This document shows positions 26,020-36,625 of a stretch of DNA of 64,000 bases, in pieces. The position numbers and the translations under genes were made by a program. The notes under the pieces were generated by a model that was not told the origin of the DNA, ran no database searches, and saw nothing but the letters and a program-made list of their open reading frames with translations. The number at the start of each line of letters is the position of its first letter. Positions within the stretch are counted from its first letter, which is position 1. The stretch comes from Methylococcus sp. Mc7 (GTDB taxonomy: Bacteria > Pseudomonadota > Gammaproteobacteria > Methylococcales > Methylococcaceae), in contig NZ_CP079095.1 of assembly GCF_019285515.1 (NCBI RefSeq), positions 682,001 to 746,000 on the forward strand, written 5' to 3'.

Positions 26020-26937
26020 CTACACCAGGGGTTCGCCCACGATCCGGACTTCGGGTTCGAGCCATATGCCGCAGAGCAGGGCCACCCGGTTCCGCACCTC
26101 CGAGATCAACGTCTCGATGTCGGCCGCCGTCGCGTTCCCGGAGTTGACGATGAAATTGGCATGCTTGGCGGACACTTGAGCACCGCCGACGGCGTGTCCC
26201 TTGAGCCCGCAGGCTTCTATCAGCCGCGCCGCGAAATCGCCGGGCGGATTCCGGAACACCGACCCGCAGCTCGGCTGATGAGTCGGCTGGGTCGCCGAGC
26301 GCCGCGCCAGCAGGGCTTTGATGCGCTCCCGTCCGGCCCGCCCGTCACCGGGCGAAAGTTCGAGTTCGGCCGCCAGGAACCACTCGCCTTCCGGCCCGTG
26401 CACGTGGCGGTAGCCCACCTCGAATTCCTCGGGTGCCCGCCAGATCCTTCGTCCGCTGCGGTTCACCGTGAGCGCGCGCCGCACCAGGCTCCAGATCTCG
26501 CCGCCGAAGGCGCCCGCATTCATCGCCAGGGCGCCGCCCAAGGTGCCGGGGATACCGGCCAGGAATTCGGCGCCGACCCAGTCCCGGTCGGTGCAGAAGC
26601 GGGCGACATGGGAGCAGGGAATGCCGGCTTCGGCGTAGACGCAGGTGGGACCACGGGCCTCGATGACGCGCAGGCGGTTCTTGGTGCAGACCACCGTGCC
26701 GCGGATACCGCCGTCCCTGACCAGCACGTTACTGCCCAGGCCCAGCCAGAACAGCGGTTCCTGAACCGGCAGAGCGCGCAGGAATTCGACCAGGTCGTCG
26801 AGGTCGGCGGGCTGATAGAGGCGTTCCGCCGGACCGCCCACCCGCCAGCTGGTATGCTCGGCCAGCGGCTCGTGTTCGAGCCAGGTCCCGCGCAGAGGCA
26901 CCGTTGGGGTGCCGGCAGCAAACCCGCGGGCGGTCAC
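26020..26937 (-). CDS. murB: UDP-N-acetylenolpyruvoylglucosamine reductase
   Basis: 305-aa FAD-dependent enzyme reducing UDP-GlcNAc-enolpyruvate to UDP-MurNAc. FAD-binding blocks: [16 protein letters not shown] (about 28-43), [19 protein letters not shown], and [21 protein letters not shown] near 135. The catalytic Ser lies in [27 protein letters not shown] and the final Glu region is LEPEVRIVG, a type II MurB pattern. The start is GTG 26937, which overlaps the murC stop by 4 bp (GTGA). Confidence 0.96.
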   Translation of the reverse strand: MTARGFAAGTPTVPLRGTWLEHEPLAEHTSWRVGGPAERLYQPADLDDLVEFLRALPVQEPLFWLGLGSNVLVRDGGIRGTVVCTKNRLRVIEARGPTCVYAEAGIPCSHVARFCTDRDWVGAEFLAGIPGTLGGALAMNAGAFGGEIWSLVRRALTVNRSGRRIWRAPEEFEVGYRHVHGPEGEWFLAAELELSPGDGRAGRERIKALLARRSATQPTHQPSCGSVFRNPPGDFAARLIEACGLKGHAVGGAQVSAKHANFIVNSGNATAADIETLISEVRNRVALLCGIWLEPEVRIVGEPLV

Positions 26938-28352
26938 GGAACCGCCTCCGAGCCCAGGCGCTCGGGCAACTGCTGGGCGAGCGCGCCGACGCTGCCTGCG
27001 CCCAGCGTCATCACGACGTCCCCCGGCTTCAATACGTTCGGCAGGATGTCGAACACTTCCTCCGGGGTTTCCGCGAAGATCGGATCGATCTGCCCCCGCA
27101 CGCGGATGGCCCGGCTCAAGGCGCGCCCGTCGGCGCTGGCAATGGGCGCTTCGCCGGCGGAGTAAACGTCCAGCAGCACCAGCACGTCGACCCGGGACAG
27201 GACCTGCACGAAATCCTCGAACAAGTCGCGGGTGCGGGTATAGCGGTGGGGCTGGAACACCACGACCAGGCGCCGGTCGGGCCAGGCGTTGCGGGCGGAA
27301 TCCAGGGTCGCCGCCAATTCGCTCGGGTGATGGCCGTAGTCGTCGACGAACGTGATTTCGCCGCCGCCGAAGCTCAGGCTGGCGTTGATCTGGAACCGCC
27401 GGCCGATGCCGCGGAATCCCGCCAGCGCCCGCTGGATCACGGTGTCGGCAACGCCCAGCTCGGTGGCCACGCCGATCGCCGCCAGCGCATTGAGAATATT
27501 GTGGTAGCCCGGCAGGTTGAGCGTGATCTCCAGCGGCTCCACCCCCTGCCGCAGCACGCTGAACCGGCTCTGCAGGCCCAGGCGCTGGATGCCGACCGCG
27601 CGGATGTCGACGCCCTCCCGCTCCCCGTAGGTGCGGTATGGCTTGCTCAGCCGCGGGAGGACGTCGCGGACGCCGGGGTCTTCGGCGCACAGCACCGCCG
27701 CCCCGTAGAACGGCACGTGGTGGAGGAATTCGACGAACGCGTCCTTGAGCCGGCCGAAATCGTTGCCGTAGGTGCCCATGTGATCCTGGTCGATGTTGGT
27801 CACCACGGCGATCATGGGCTGGAGGTGCAGGAACGAGGCGTCGCTCTCATCGGCTTCGGCGACCAGATACTCGCCTTGCCCCAACTGGGCGTTGGCGCCC
27901 ACGCTGTTCAGCCGGCCGCCGATCACGAAGGTCGGATCCAGGCCCCCTTCGGCCAGGATGCTGGCGGTCAGGCTAGTGGTCGTGGTCTTGCCGTGGGTGC
28001 CTGCCACCGCAACGCCGTAACGGAAGCGCATCAGCTCCGCCAGCATTTCGGCCCGCGAGATGACCGGAATCCGGGCGGACCGGGCGGCATCGATCTCCAC
28101 GTTGGACTGCTCCACCGCGCTGGAAACCACTACCACGTCCACCGCCTCGACGTGCCGGGCCTCGTGCCCGATCGAGATCACGGCGCCCCGCTCCTCGAGG
28201 CGGCGGGTATTGGCGTTCCGCTGCAGATCGGAGCCCGATACCCGGTAACCGAGATTCAGCAGGACCTCCGCGATGCCGCTCATGCCCGCGCCGCCTACAC
28301 CGACGAAATGGATGCGGGTGATTTTCTTCATGCCTTCGGTTCGAGGCGTCAT
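26934..28352 (-). CDS. murC: UDP-N-acetylmuramate--L-alanine ligase
   Basis: 472-aa Mur ligase adding the first amino acid (L-Ala) to UDP-MurNAc. N-terminal Rossmann loop [24 protein letters not shown]-loop [13 protein letters not shown] near residue 115, central [14 protein letters not shown] and a C-terminal domain with [24 protein letters not shown] 28352 overlaps the murG stop (ATGA); a second ATG seven codons later could also serve. It is followed by murB with a 4-bp overlap. Confidence 0.97.
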   Translation of the reverse strand: MTPRTEGMKKITRIHFVGVGGAGMSGIAEVLLNLGYRVSGSDLQRNANTRRLEERGAVISIGHEARHVEAVDVVVVSSAVEQSNVEIDAARSARIPVISRAEMLAELMRFRYGVAVAGTHGKTTTTSLTASILAEGGLDPTFVIGGRLNSVGANAQLGQGEYLVAEADESDASFLHLQPMIAVVTNIDQDHMGTYGNDFGRLKDAFVEFLHHVPFYGAAVLCAEDPGVRDVLPRLSKPYRTYGEREGVDIRAVGIQRLGLQSRFSVLRQGVEPLEITLNLPGYHNILNALAAIGVATELGVADTVIQRALAGFRGIGRRFQINASLSFGGGEITFVDDYGHHPSELAATLDSARNAWPDRRLVVVFQPHRYTRTRDLFEDFVQVLSRVDVLVLLDVYSAGEAPIASADGRALSRAIRVRGQIDPIFAETPEEVFDILPNVLKPGDVVMTLGAGSVGALAQQLPERLGSEAVP

Positions 28353-29413
28353 GCGCCGGCCTCCTCCAGACAGACCTTCGCGACGCGGTCGGCCGCGTCG
28401 TAGCGGGCCAGGTTCCGGGCCGCCGCGCTCATCGCCTTGAGCCGTCCGCGCTCGTCCAGCAGGGCGCGGATCTCGGCCGCCAGCGATTCCTCGTCGAGCG
28501 TGGACTGGGGCATCAGCACCGCCGCGCCCGCCTCCGCCAGATAGCCGCCGTTCGCGGTCTGGTGATCGTCGATGGCATAGGGGAAAGGCACGAGTATGGC
28601 GGGCAACCCCGCCGCGGCCAGTTCGCTCACGGTCATGGCACCGGCGCGGCATACCGCGAGGTCGGCCCAGCCGTAGGCCTCCTCCATGTCCTCGATGAAT
28701 GCGTCTACCTTCGCCGGCAGTCCGAACTGCCGGTACAAGTCTTCGGTTTCCTGGAGCATCGCCTGCCCGGTTTGATGGCGAATCTCGACCGGCTCCCCGC
28801 CCAGGGCAGCCAGGGCCCGCGGGACGACGCGGTTCAAGGCCTGCGCCCCCAGACTCCCGCCCAGGACGAGCACGCGCCGGCCTTCACGGGCCGTATGATG
28901 GTTTTGAAAGGATTCTATGTTCTGCCGCAAGGGATTGCCGGTGCAGACCGCGCCGGAAGATGGTTGGAAGGCGCCGGGAAAGGCTTCCAGCACCTGGTTG
29001 GCAATACGGGACAAAAATCGATTGGTGGTGCCGGGAATCCGGTTCTGTTCGTGGATCACCAGCGGAATGCCGAGCACCCGGGCCATGAGTCCGCCGGGAC
29101 CGGCGACGAAGCCGCCCATGCCCAGCACGGCGTCCGGCCTTCTGCGGCGAAGTATACGCAGTGCCTGCAGACAGGCCAAGCCCAACATGGCCGGGGCCCT
29201 CACCTTGGAGGCCAGGCCCTTGCCGCGTATGCCGCTGACGCTGAGCCAGTCGATCGGATAGCCGGCTGCCGGCACTACTCTGGCTTCCAGTCCGGCCCGG
29301 GTCCCCATCCAGGAAACTTCGGCTCCCGCCCGGCGCAGTTTGTCCGCCACCGCGAGTGCCGGGAACACGTGGCCTCCGGTCCCCCCGGCAAGAATCACTA
29401 CGCGCTTGGCCAT
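28349..29413 (-). CDS. murG: Lipid II synthase MurG (GlcNAc transferase)
   Basis: 354-aa peripheral membrane GT28 glycosyltransferase converting lipid I to lipid II on the inner leaflet. Donor and acceptor loops: [22 protein letters not shown] (residues 5-26), [44 protein letters not shown], and [41 protein letters not shown] 29413 lies inside the 3' end of ftsW (16-bp overlap). All essential motifs are intact. Confidence 0.98.
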   Translation of the reverse strand: MAKRVVILAGGTGGHVFPALAVADKLRRAGAEVSWMGTRAGLEARVVPAAGYPIDWLSVSGIRGKGLASKVRAPAMLGLACLQALRILRRRRPDAVLGMGGFVAGPGGLMARVLGIPLVIHEQNRIPGTTNRFLSRIANQVLEAFPGAFQPSSGAVCTGNPLRQNIESFQNHHTAREGRRVLVLGGSLGAQALNRVVPRALAALGGEPVEIRHQTGQAMLQETEDLYRQFGLPAKVDAFIEDMEEAYGWADLAVCRAGAMTVSELAAAGLPAILVPFPYAIDDHQTANGGYLAEAGAAVLMPQSTLDEESLAAEIRALLDERGRLKAMSAAARNLARYDAADRVAKVCLEEAGA

Positions 29414-30594
29414 ACGCCCTTCCGGCCGTTGCCCAGAAAGCTGGCCACCACCTCGCTGCGGATGCGGAACAGCAGTCCGATCGCGGCGCAGACCACCATC
29501 ATGCTGCCGCCGCCGTAGCTCATCAGCGGCAGGGTCAGGCCCTTCGTCGGCAGCATGCCCATGTTCACCCCCATGTTGATGAAGGACTGCAGGCCCAGCC
29601 AGAGGCCGATGCCGTAGGCGAGGAAAGCGGCGAACAGCTTGCCGCTGCGCTCGGCGAGCCGGCCGATCGCCAGCGCTCGCCATACCACGACGGCGAACAG
29701 CAGGATGACCGTAGTCGCCCCCCACAGCCCCAGCTCTTCGCCGATCACCGAAAACAAGAAGTCGGTATGGGCTTCGGGCAGATAGAACAGCTTCTGGACG
29801 CTGGAACCCAACCCGACCCCTTGCCACTCGCCCCGTCCGAAGGCGATCAGGGCCTGGGTCAACTGGAACCCCGAGTTCAGCGGATCGGCCCAGGGATCGA
29901 GAAAGCTGAGCACCCGTTTCAGGCGGTACTCGGCGGTGAAGATCAATAAGGTCCCGGCGAAGGCGACCAGGCCCAACAGAGAGGCGAACACCCACAGGCG
30001 GGCGCCCGCGAGAAACAGCATCCCCAAGGCCGTCGCCATGACCACCGCGGTGGCGCCGAAGTCGGGCTCCTTCAGCAGGAGGACCGCGCCGATGGAGAGC
30101 AAACTCAAGGGAAAAAGCATCCCCTTTACCGAGGTCCTGACGGTTTCCAGGTGCCGGCTGATATAGCCGGCCACGTAGATCGCCGCCACCAGCTTGAAAA
30201 CCTCGGACACCTGGACACGGAGCCCGAACAGGTTGATCCAGCGCACGCTGCCGTTCACCGACTTGCCGACACCCGGAATCAGAACCAGGACCAGCAGGGC
30301 GATCCCCACCCAGAACAGCGACCTGGAATGCCGCTCCAGGGGGTCCAGGCGCACTTTCGCCGCCGCCCACCCGGCCGCCAACCCCAACACGATGTGCGCG
30401 AGCTGATGTTTGGGAAAATAGAAGCTGTCACTCGCCATCTTTTCGCCGAGATGCAACGAGGCCGAGGAAACCATGACGAAACCGAACAGCATCAGTGCCA
30501 GGGATACCGAAAGCAGGATGGTGTCCAGGTAAAAACGGCCGGCCCCCCATTTCAACACCAGCCCCCGGCTGCCGCGAATCGCTTGCGTAGTCAT
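29398..30594 (-). CDS. ftsW: Septal peptidoglycan polymerase FtsW
   Basis: 398-aa SEDS-family membrane glycosyltransferase polymerising lipid II at the septum with FtsI. About ten transmembrane helices. SEDS signatures: VNGSVRWINLFGLRVQVSEVFKL, LLKEPDFGATAVV (with the catalytic Asp), AHTDFLFSVIGEELGLWG, and the C-terminal NMGVNMGMLPTKGLTLPLMSYGGGSMMV. ATG 30594 overlaps the murD stop by 4 bp. Confidence 0.98.
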   Translation of the reverse strand: MTTQAIRGSRGLVLKWGAGRFYLDTILLSVSLALMLFGFVMVSSASLHLGEKMASDSFYFPKHQLAHIVLGLAAGWAAAKVRLDPLERHSRSLFWVGIALLVLVLIPGVGKSVNGSVRWINLFGLRVQVSEVFKLVAAIYVAGYISRHLETVRTSVKGMLFPLSLLSIGAVLLLKEPDFGATAVVMATALGMLFLAGARLWVFASLLGLVAFAGTLLIFTAEYRLKRVLSFLDPWADPLNSGFQLTQALIAFGRGEWQGVGLGSSVQKLFYLPEAHTDFLFSVIGEELGLWGATTVILLFAVVVWRALAIGRLAERSGKLFAAFLAYGIGLWLGLQSFINMGVNMGMLPTKGLTLPLMSYGGGSMMVVCAAIGLLFRIRSEVVASFLGNGRKGVWPSA

Positions 30595-31976
30595 GACATG
30601 CTCCTCACCGTTGCGGCGAAATCCCTTCCGCGCTCTTGATAGTCCTTGTACTGGTCGAGGCTGGCGCACGCCGGCGCCAGCAGCACGGTGTCCCCGCCCT
30701 GCGCCACCCCGCGCGCCGCTCGGACCGCCTCGAACATCGTCTTGACCCGGATCGTGGGTACGACATCCTTGAGCACCTGCTCGATCAGAGGCCCGTCGCG
30801 CCCCATGAGGACGGCGGCCCGCAGCTTGTCCGCCGCGACCGGGGCCAGGGACGAAAAATCCGCGCCCTTTCCGTCCCCCCCGGCGATGAGCACGGCCTTG
30901 CCTTCCAGCCCGGAAAGGGCCGCGATGCAGGCGCCGACGTTGGTCGCCTTGGAATCGTTGACGTAGGCGACACCGCCGACATCGGCCACCCATTGCATGC
31001 GGTGATCCAGCCCCGGAAACGTGCGCAGCACCTGTGCGACGGACTCGCGGTCGAACTTGCAGGCGTCGGCGATCGCCACGGCGGCGAGGGCGTTGGCCAG
31101 ATTGTGCCGGCCCTTGACGCGCACCTCGTCGGCGGGGAGCAGCGGAACCCCTTCCGCCAGAATCCACACCCTGCCCTCGCGCAGGGCGAGCGAATAGTCC
31201 AGGCCGGCGCCGATACCCAATCCGAACCGCACGGCCCGCCTGCCGGGCCGGTACATGCCGGCGACGAGCGGATCGTCCTCGTTGAGCACCATCAGGCCGT
31301 CGCCGCGAAACACCCGCCGCTTCGCCTCGGCATAGGCCGCCAGGTCGGGATAGCGGTCCATGTGATCCGGACTGATGTTGAGGACGGTCGCGACATCGGC
31401 CTCGAACAACTCCGAGCGTTCGAGCTGGAAGCTCGACAATTCGAGGACGTACCGCTCCGCGCCCTCATCCAGCAGGTCCAGCATCGGCGTGCCCAGGTTG
31501 CCGCCCACCGCCGCACGGAGGCCGGAGGCTTTCGCCATCAGGCCCACCAGGGTCGTGACCGTACTCTTGCCGTTCGCGCCGGTGATGGCCGCCACCGGCG
31601 CCCGTGCGCAGCAGGCGAACAGGTCCAGATCGCCGAATACACGCACCCCGCGGCGGCGGCTTTCGCGGATTTCGTCCAGTTCCAGGGAAAGTCCCGGGCT
31701 GACGACGAGGTGCGTCGCGGCGGCCAGGGCATTTCCGCTGGAGTCGCCGAGAAACAGCGGAACGTCGGGAAATGCCTCGCGCAGGTCCGGCAGGCCCGGC
31801 GGGGCGATCCGGCTGTCCATGACCGCGCATTCGAATCCGTGCCGGCGCAGGAAACGGACGGTCGACAAGCCGGTCGCGCCCAGGCCCAGCACGAGCACCC
31901 GCGAACGGGCATCGAGCCCAAGGCGGGCGAACCCGCAGGGCGGCTTTTCGGCGATGGCGCGGTCGTGCGTGTTCAT
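30591..31976 (-). CDS. murD: UDP-N-acetylmuramoylalanine--D-glutamate ligase
   Basis: 461-aa Mur ligase adding D-Glu. N-terminal RVLVLGLGATGLSTVRFL, P-loop ITGANGKSTVTTL (residues 131-143), NISPDHMDRYPDLAAYAEAK (with the carbamylated-Lys region) and a C-terminal YVNDSKATNVGACIAALSGLEGKAVLIAGGDGKGADF block. ATG 31976 shares one base with the mraY stop (TGATG). Confidence 0.98.
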   Translation of the reverse strand: MNTHDRAIAEKPPCGFARLGLDARSRVLVLGLGATGLSTVRFLRRHGFECAVMDSRIAPPGLPDLREAFPDVPLFLGDSSGNALAAATHLVVSPGLSLELDEIRESRRRGVRVFGDLDLFACCARAPVAAITGANGKSTVTTLVGLMAKASGLRAAVGGNLGTPMLDLLDEGAERYVLELSSFQLERSELFEADVATVLNISPDHMDRYPDLAAYAEAKRRVFRGDGLMVLNEDDPLVAGMYRPGRRAVRFGLGIGAGLDYSLALREGRVWILAEGVPLLPADEVRVKGRHNLANALAAVAIADACKFDRESVAQVLRTFPGLDHRMQWVADVGGVAYVNDSKATNVGACIAALSGLEGKAVLIAGGDGKGADFSSLAPVAADKLRAAVLMGRDGPLIEQVLKDVVPTIRVKTMFEAVRAARGVAQGGDTVLLAPACASLDQYKDYQERGRDFAATVRSMS

Positions 31977-33058
31977 CAGCGCAGCTTCAAGGTCGCAAGG
32001 CCGATGAGCACCAGAATGACGGAGATGATCCAGAATCTCACGATCACCCGAGGCTCCGGCCATCCTTTCAATTCGAAATGATGGTGGATCGGTGCCATCC
32101 GGAAGATGCGCCGGCCGGTCAATTTGAAAGACAGCACCTGCAGCATCACCGAGACCGTCTCCACGACGAAAATCCCGCCCATGATCATGAGCACGATTTC
32201 CTGCCGGACCAGCACGGCCACCATCCCCAGGGCGGCCCCGAGCGCCAGGGCCCCGATGTCGCCCATGAAAACCTGCGCCGGGTAGGTGTTGAACCAGAGG
32301 AACCCCAGACCGGCCCCGACCAGGGCGCCGCAAAACACCACCAGTTCCCCCGCCTTCGGCAGATAGGGAATTCCCAGGTACTCCGAAAACTCGCTGTGGC
32401 CGGAAGCATAGGCGAAAATCGCCAGCCCCCCCGCGACCAGCACCGTAGGGAGAATCGCCAGCCCGTCCAGGCCGTCGGTCAGGTTCACCGCATTGCTCGA
32501 CCCCACCACCACGAAGTAGACCATGGGGACGTAGAGCCATCCCAGGTTCAATACCACGTTCTTGAAGAACGGCACGATGAACTGGGTTTCCTGCGGCGAA
32601 CTCGCGGTGTGGTAGAGAAACAGGGCCACCCCGAGGCCGAATACCGATTGCCACAGGTACTTGTGGCGCGCCGCCAGCCCCTTGCTGTTTTTCAGAACCA
32701 GCTTCTTGTAGTCGTCGATGAAGCCGATGAGGCCGTAAGCCAGCGTCACCACTAGCACCGCCCAGACGTAGCGGTTGCCGAGGTCCGCCCACAGCAAGGT
32801 GCTGACGGTGATCGTCACCAGGATCAGCGCACCGCCCATCGTGGGCGTGCCGGCCTTCGACAAATGGCTTTGCGGGCCGTCGTCGCGGATCGTCTGCCCG
32901 ATCTTGTAGCTTCCCAGGCGCCGGATCATCGCCGGACCGACGATGAAAGAAATCACGAGCGCGGTGAGGATACCCAGGATCCCGCGGAGAGTGAGATAGT
33001 GAAAGACTCTGAAGACGTCGAAATAGTGCTCGAGCCAGTTCGTTAGAATCAGTAGCAT
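31976..33058 (-). CDS. mraY: Phospho-MurNAc-pentapeptide translocase
   Basis: 360-aa polytopic inner-membrane enzyme making lipid I from UDP-MurNAc-pentapeptide and undecaprenyl phosphate. About ten helices; catalytic loops [38 protein letters not shown] (Asp-Asp), [16 protein letters not shown] (Asp) and the [18 protein letters not shown] motif near the C-terminus. The length matches E. coli MraY exactly. Upstream, only 48 bp separate it from murE, so murF is missing from its usual slot (see findings). Confidence 0.99.
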   Translation of the reverse strand: MLLILTNWLEHYFDVFRVFHYLTLRGILGILTALVISFIVGPAMIRRLGSYKIGQTIRDDGPQSHLSKAGTPTMGGALILVTITVSTLLWADLGNRYVWAVLVVTLAYGLIGFIDDYKKLVLKNSKGLAARHKYLWQSVFGLGVALFLYHTASSPQETQFIVPFFKNVVLNLGWLYVPMVYFVVVGSSNAVNLTDGLDGLAILPTVLVAGGLAIFAYASGHSEFSEYLGIPYLPKAGELVVFCGALVGAGLGFLWFNTYPAQVFMGDIGALALGAALGMVAVLVRQEIVLMIMGGIFVVETVSVMLQVLSFKLTGRRIFRMAPIHHHFELKGWPEPRVIVRFWIISVILVLIGLATLKLR

Positions 33059-33106
33059 CGCATTTCCTTAAACTGCTTCAACGCAGGGCATATCGCCTCT
33101 GCAACC

Positions 33107-34615
33107 TTATCCGGCGCTGCGGTGCCGGGCCGACAGCGCTCTCCCGACCTCGTCCCGGTCGGAGAATTCGGAGGACACGCCGCCGACGTCCTGAAAAGCT
33201 TCATGCCCCTTTCCGGCCACCAGCACGATGTCGCCGTCGCCAGCCTGGGCGATCGCCTGGCGGATGGCCGTACGGCGGTCGCGCACGACCGTGACGGCGG
33301 CACCCTCGCAACCCTTGAGAATGTCCTGGACGATGGCATCCCCCGACTCGAAGCGCGGATTGTCGTCGGTGACGATGATGCGGTCCGCGAGGCGCGCGGC
33401 GATGGCTCCCATTTCCGGGCGCTTGCCCTTGTCCCGGTCGCCGCCGCAGCCGAAGACCACCCACAACCGGCCACGGCAATGGCGGCGCAGGCTCGTCAGC
33501 ACGTTTCGCAACGCGTCCGGGGTATGCGCGTAATCGACGATCGCGGTCAGTCCATTTTCGCGAAACCGCTCCATGCGCCCGGCGACCGGGCGGACCCGGC
33601 CGACCCGCGAAGCGGCGGCTTCGGCCGGATAGCCGAGGCCGACCAGAACCGCCATGGTCCCAAGGAGGTTCTCGGCATTGAAATCGCCGTACACCGGCGC
33701 ATCGACCGCGACGGCCCGGCCCCCGCAATCGACCTTCAGACGCAGCCCCTCCGGCGTCTGCTCCAGCGTCTCGGCGCGAATCACCGGAAAATCCGCCGAT
33801 CTCCCGCCTTCCAGACCGTAGCCGATCACCTTCACCCCCGCGGGAACGCTCGCCAGGATGGTATCCACGGACGGATCGTCGAGCGTGACCGCGACGAACT
33901 CCAATGCGGGATTGGCCAGAAGCCCCAGCTTGGCTGACAGGTAGGATTCGAAAGTTCCGTGATAATCGAGATGATCGCGGGTAACGCGGGTGTATAGCGC
34001 ACCGCGGCAACGTACACCGTTGATACGGCCCTGCGCCTGCCCGTGCGAGGAAGCCTCCAAGGCCGCCAGTTCGAACCCCTGGGCCTTGAGGGTTGCAAGT
34101 ATGGCATGAATCTCGATCGCATCGGGGGTCGTATGAGCGATCCACCGCAGCTTTTCGGGCTTTCCCCAGCCCAGGGTACCGATGACCGCCGCCGCATGGT
34201 CTGGCTGCAATGCTTCGGCGATGAAATGGGTGCAGGAGGTCTTGCCGTTGGTCCCCGTGACCGCGATGACGCCCAGGGTCTCCGAAGGATGGTCGAAAAA
34301 ACGGGCAGCTATGCTGCCCAAATGGCGCCCCAGATCGGGAACCGGTACGGCGAAACCGAGTTCAGGTTCCGGCAGACAGGCGCCGCCACCCCCCGAAGAG
34401 TCATAGACGACAGCGACCGCCCCCCGCCTGGCCGCATCTTCCGCATACCGGAGCCCGTGTTCCCGGCCCCCCCACAATGCGAAAAAGGCATCGCCGGTGC
34501 GCACCGACCGGCTGTCGAGACTCAGACCGTAGACCGGAATGTCCGGCACGGCCCGCGCATCGGTCAAGCCATCCAGCAGTCTCCGCAGGGAAGCCCCACC
34601 ACCTTCGCGGCTCAA
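33107..34615 (-). CDS. murE: UDP-MurNAc-tripeptide synthetase MurE
   Basis: 502-aa Mur ligase adding the third amino acid to UDP-MurNAc-L-Ala-D-Glu. P-loop VIAVTGTNGKTSCTHFI (residues 116-132), LEASSHGQAQGRINGV, FAVTRDHLDYHG-like sequence (here YTRVTRDHLDYHGTFESYL), and C-terminal TDDNPRFESGDAIVQDI. The DNPR motif marks enzymes that use meso-diaminopimelate. The start is TTG 34615, overlapping the ftsI stop (TTGA). The product is normal length and is not a MurE-MurF fusion. Confidence 0.96.
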   Translation of the reverse strand: MSREGGGASLRRLLDGLTDARAVPDIPVYGLSLDSRSVRTGDAFFALWGGREHGLRYAEDAARRGAVAVVYDSSGGGGACLPEPELGFAVPVPDLGRHLGSIAARFFDHPSETLGVIAVTGTNGKTSCTHFIAEALQPDHAAAVIGTLGWGKPEKLRWIAHTTPDAIEIHAILATLKAQGFELAALEASSHGQAQGRINGVRCRGALYTRVTRDHLDYHGTFESYLSAKLGLLANPALEFVAVTLDDPSVDTILASVPAGVKVIGYGLEGGRSADFPVIRAETLEQTPEGLRLKVDCGGRAVAVDAPVYGDFNAENLLGTMAVLVGLGYPAEAAASRVGRVRPVAGRMERFRENGLTAIVDYAHTPDALRNVLTSLRRHCRGRLWVVFGCGGDRDKGKRPEMGAIAARLADRIIVTDDNPRFESGDAIVQDILKGCEGAAVTVVRDRRTAIRQAIAQAGDGDIVLVAGKGHEAFQDVGGVSSEFSDRDEVGRALSARHRSAG

Positions 34616-36348
34616 AAGACTTCTTCCTTCTGGGCCGAAAGAATCGACTGGCCCATGTCCTGGTCCGGCAGGACGTTGAGCAACCTCAATCCCGGCTCCA
34701 TGACGGCGGCAAATGCCGGCGCCGCCACCGCGCCGCCGTAATACTCCCCGGCCGAAGGCTCATCGATCATCACGACGGTGACCAGCCGCGGGTCGCTCGC
34801 CGGCGCCATGCCTGCAAACACGGCGATGTAGCGCGAGGACTGATAACCGCCGCGTCCGGCGCTTTTCTTGACCGTCCCGGTTTTTCCGGCGACCCGGAAG
34901 CCGGGAATGCTGGCCTTGATCGCCGTGCCATCGGCCGAAACCACGCCTTCCAGCATGTTGCGCACCGCCGTGGCGGTCTTTTTCGACATCACCGGGACCG
35001 GTTCCGGCGGGCGGTCCAGCTTCAGCAGGCTGACCGGCGGCATCGCACCATCGCTGGCCAAGGCCAGATAAGCCCGCGCCAGATGCAACGGCGAGGCCGA
35101 CACGCCATAGCCGAAGGACAGCGTAGCCTGCGCGAACGGCCGCAGCCCCTTGCGGTCCGGCATGCGCCCTTGGGCCTCGCCGGGAAAACCGGTACCCAGT
35201 ACCTGGCCGAAGCCGAGGTCGCGGTAGAAGCTCCAGAACTTGTCCGGCGGCAATGCCAGGGCCATCTTGGTGACGCCCACGTTGCTCGACTTGCGCAGCA
35301 CCCCGGCGACGTCGAGCACGCCGTAGTTGTGCACGTCCTTGACTACGTTGGAGCCGACGCGCATGACGCCCGGCGAAGTATTGATCACCGCATTGGCGCG
35401 GAACGCCCCCATTTCCAGGGCGCAGGCGACCGCGAAGGGTTTCATCGTCGAACCCGGCTCGAACAGATCGGTGACCGCGCGGTTGCGGGTGGACCCGGGC
35501 ACGGTGCCATTGCGGCCGTTGGGATTGAAAGTCGGCTGATTGACCATCGCCAGCACTTCGCCGGTCTTGGCGTCGAGCATGACCAGTGCACCCGCCTTGG
35601 CCCGATGCTGCTGCACCGTCTTCTTCAGTTCCCGGTAGGCCAGGTACTGCAGCCGCTGGTCGATGCTGATGCTCAGATCCTTGCCCGCGACCGGCTGGCG
35701 GACGCTGTCGACATCCTCGATGACCTGACGCTTTCCATCGCGGATGATGCGCCTGGCACCCTCGATGCCCTTCAAGTGCCCGTCGAAGGCCAACTCCATC
35801 CCTTCCTGACCCTTGTCGTCGATGTCGGTGAAACCGAGGACATGGGCGGCAACCTCGCCGGTCGGGTAGTAGCGCCGATACTCCTCTTCGGCATAGACAC
35901 CGGGCAAACCGAGCGCCGTCACCTGATCGGCAAGCTCCGGACTGACACGACGCTTGAGGTACACGAAGGCTCGATTGGTGCCGGCATCGCCGAGACGGCG
36001 CTTCAGGTTCTCCGGTGCATCACCGATCAGGCCGGCCAAGGCCTGGTATTGCGCTTCGCTCGCCTCGAACTCCTTTGGATTGACCCAGATCGATTTCACC
36101 GGGCAACTGGTCGCGAGCAAATCGCCGTTCCGGTCCAGGATACGGCCGCGATGCGCCGGCAAAGGCACTACGCCCATGTGCCGCAAATCGCCCTGGTGCT
36201 TGAGAAACTGCCGGTCCACCACTTGCAGATTGACGGCCCGCCCGACCAGGACGAGCATGGCCGCCATCATACCGATCAGCAGCAGCGACCAGCGCGCTCC
36301 GAAATCGCTTTCTCTTCGCGGATTCGTTATGTACATCATCGCAGACAC
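34612..36348 (-). CDS. ftsI: Septal transpeptidase FtsI (PBP3)
   Basis: 578-aa class B penicillin-binding protein cross-linking septal peptidoglycan. One N-terminal transmembrane helix (WSLLLIGMMAAMLVLVGRAVNLQVV), a PBP dimer domain with RGRILDRNGDLLA, and a transpeptidase domain with the nucleophile motif FEPGSTMKPF (STMK), KSSNVG (SSN) and VAGKTGTVKK (KTG), all in order and with normal spacing. Start at ATG 36348; Met codons at positions 4 and 5 are alternatives. The stop overlaps the murE TTG. Confidence 0.98.
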   Translation of the reverse strand: MSAMMYITNPRRESDFGARWSLLLIGMMAAMLVLVGRAVNLQVVDRQFLKHQGDLRHMGVVPLPAHRGRILDRNGDLLATSCPVKSIWVNPKEFEASEAQYQALAGLIGDAPENLKRRLGDAGTNRAFVYLKRRVSPELADQVTALGLPGVYAEEEYRRYYPTGEVAAHVLGFTDIDDKGQEGMELAFDGHLKGIEGARRIIRDGKRQVIEDVDSVRQPVAGKDLSISIDQRLQYLAYRELKKTVQQHRAKAGALVMLDAKTGEVLAMVNQPTFNPNGRNGTVPGSTRNRAVTDLFEPGSTMKPFAVACALEMGAFRANAVINTSPGVMRVGSNVVKDVHNYGVLDVAGVLRKSSNVGVTKMALALPPDKFWSFYRDLGFGQVLGTGFPGEAQGRMPDRKGLRPFAQATLSFGYGVSASPLHLARAYLALASDGAMPPVSLLKLDRPPEPVPVMSKKTATAVRNMLEGVVSADGTAIKASIPGFRVAGKTGTVKKSAGRGGYQSSRYIAVFAGMAPASDPRLVTVVMIDEPSAGEYYGGAVAAPAFAAVMEPGLRLLNVLPDQDMGQSILSAQKEEVF

Positions 36349-36367
36349 CCCTCATCCCCACATGAGC

Positions 36368-36625
36368 TCAGGGTTTGATGTAAATGATCGACTCGCGCGC
36401 CGGCAGGGTCATCCCCAGCCTGCTGCGAGCCAGACGTTCGACACGGCCATGCTCGGCCCAGGTGTTCTGCTCCAGCTGAAGCTGGCCCAGCTCCACGTCG
36501 TATTGATTCAGGGCCAGTTCCAGACGCTGAACCTCGGCGAACAGCATGCGCGTGCGGTACTTCGCGTAAACGACGCCGAGCGCCGAACAAACGGCCACGA
36601 GCGACAGCAGGAGTATCCGCGTCAT
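36368..36625 (-). CDS. ftsL: Cell division protein FtsL
   Basis: 85-aa bitopic protein. Short cytoplasmic start, one helix (ILLLSLVAVCSALGVVYA, residues 4-21), then a coiled-coil periplasmic part (EVQRLELALNQYDVELGQLQLEQNTW) and a conserved RVERLARSRLGM block as in other FtsL. With FtsB and FtsQ it activates FtsW-FtsI. ATG 36625 overlaps the rsmH stop by 4 bp. Confidence 0.95.
   Translation of the reverse strand: MTRILLLSLVAVCSALGVVYAKYRTRMLFAEVQRLELALNQYDVELGQLQLEQNTWAEHGRVERLARSRLGMTLPARESIIYIKP

Noticed and set aside
33049-33474. 141-aa minus-strand open frame over the murE 3' end
   Set aside because: All but the last 20 codons are a shadow of murE; only the tail outside murE is discussed, as a possible murF remnant.
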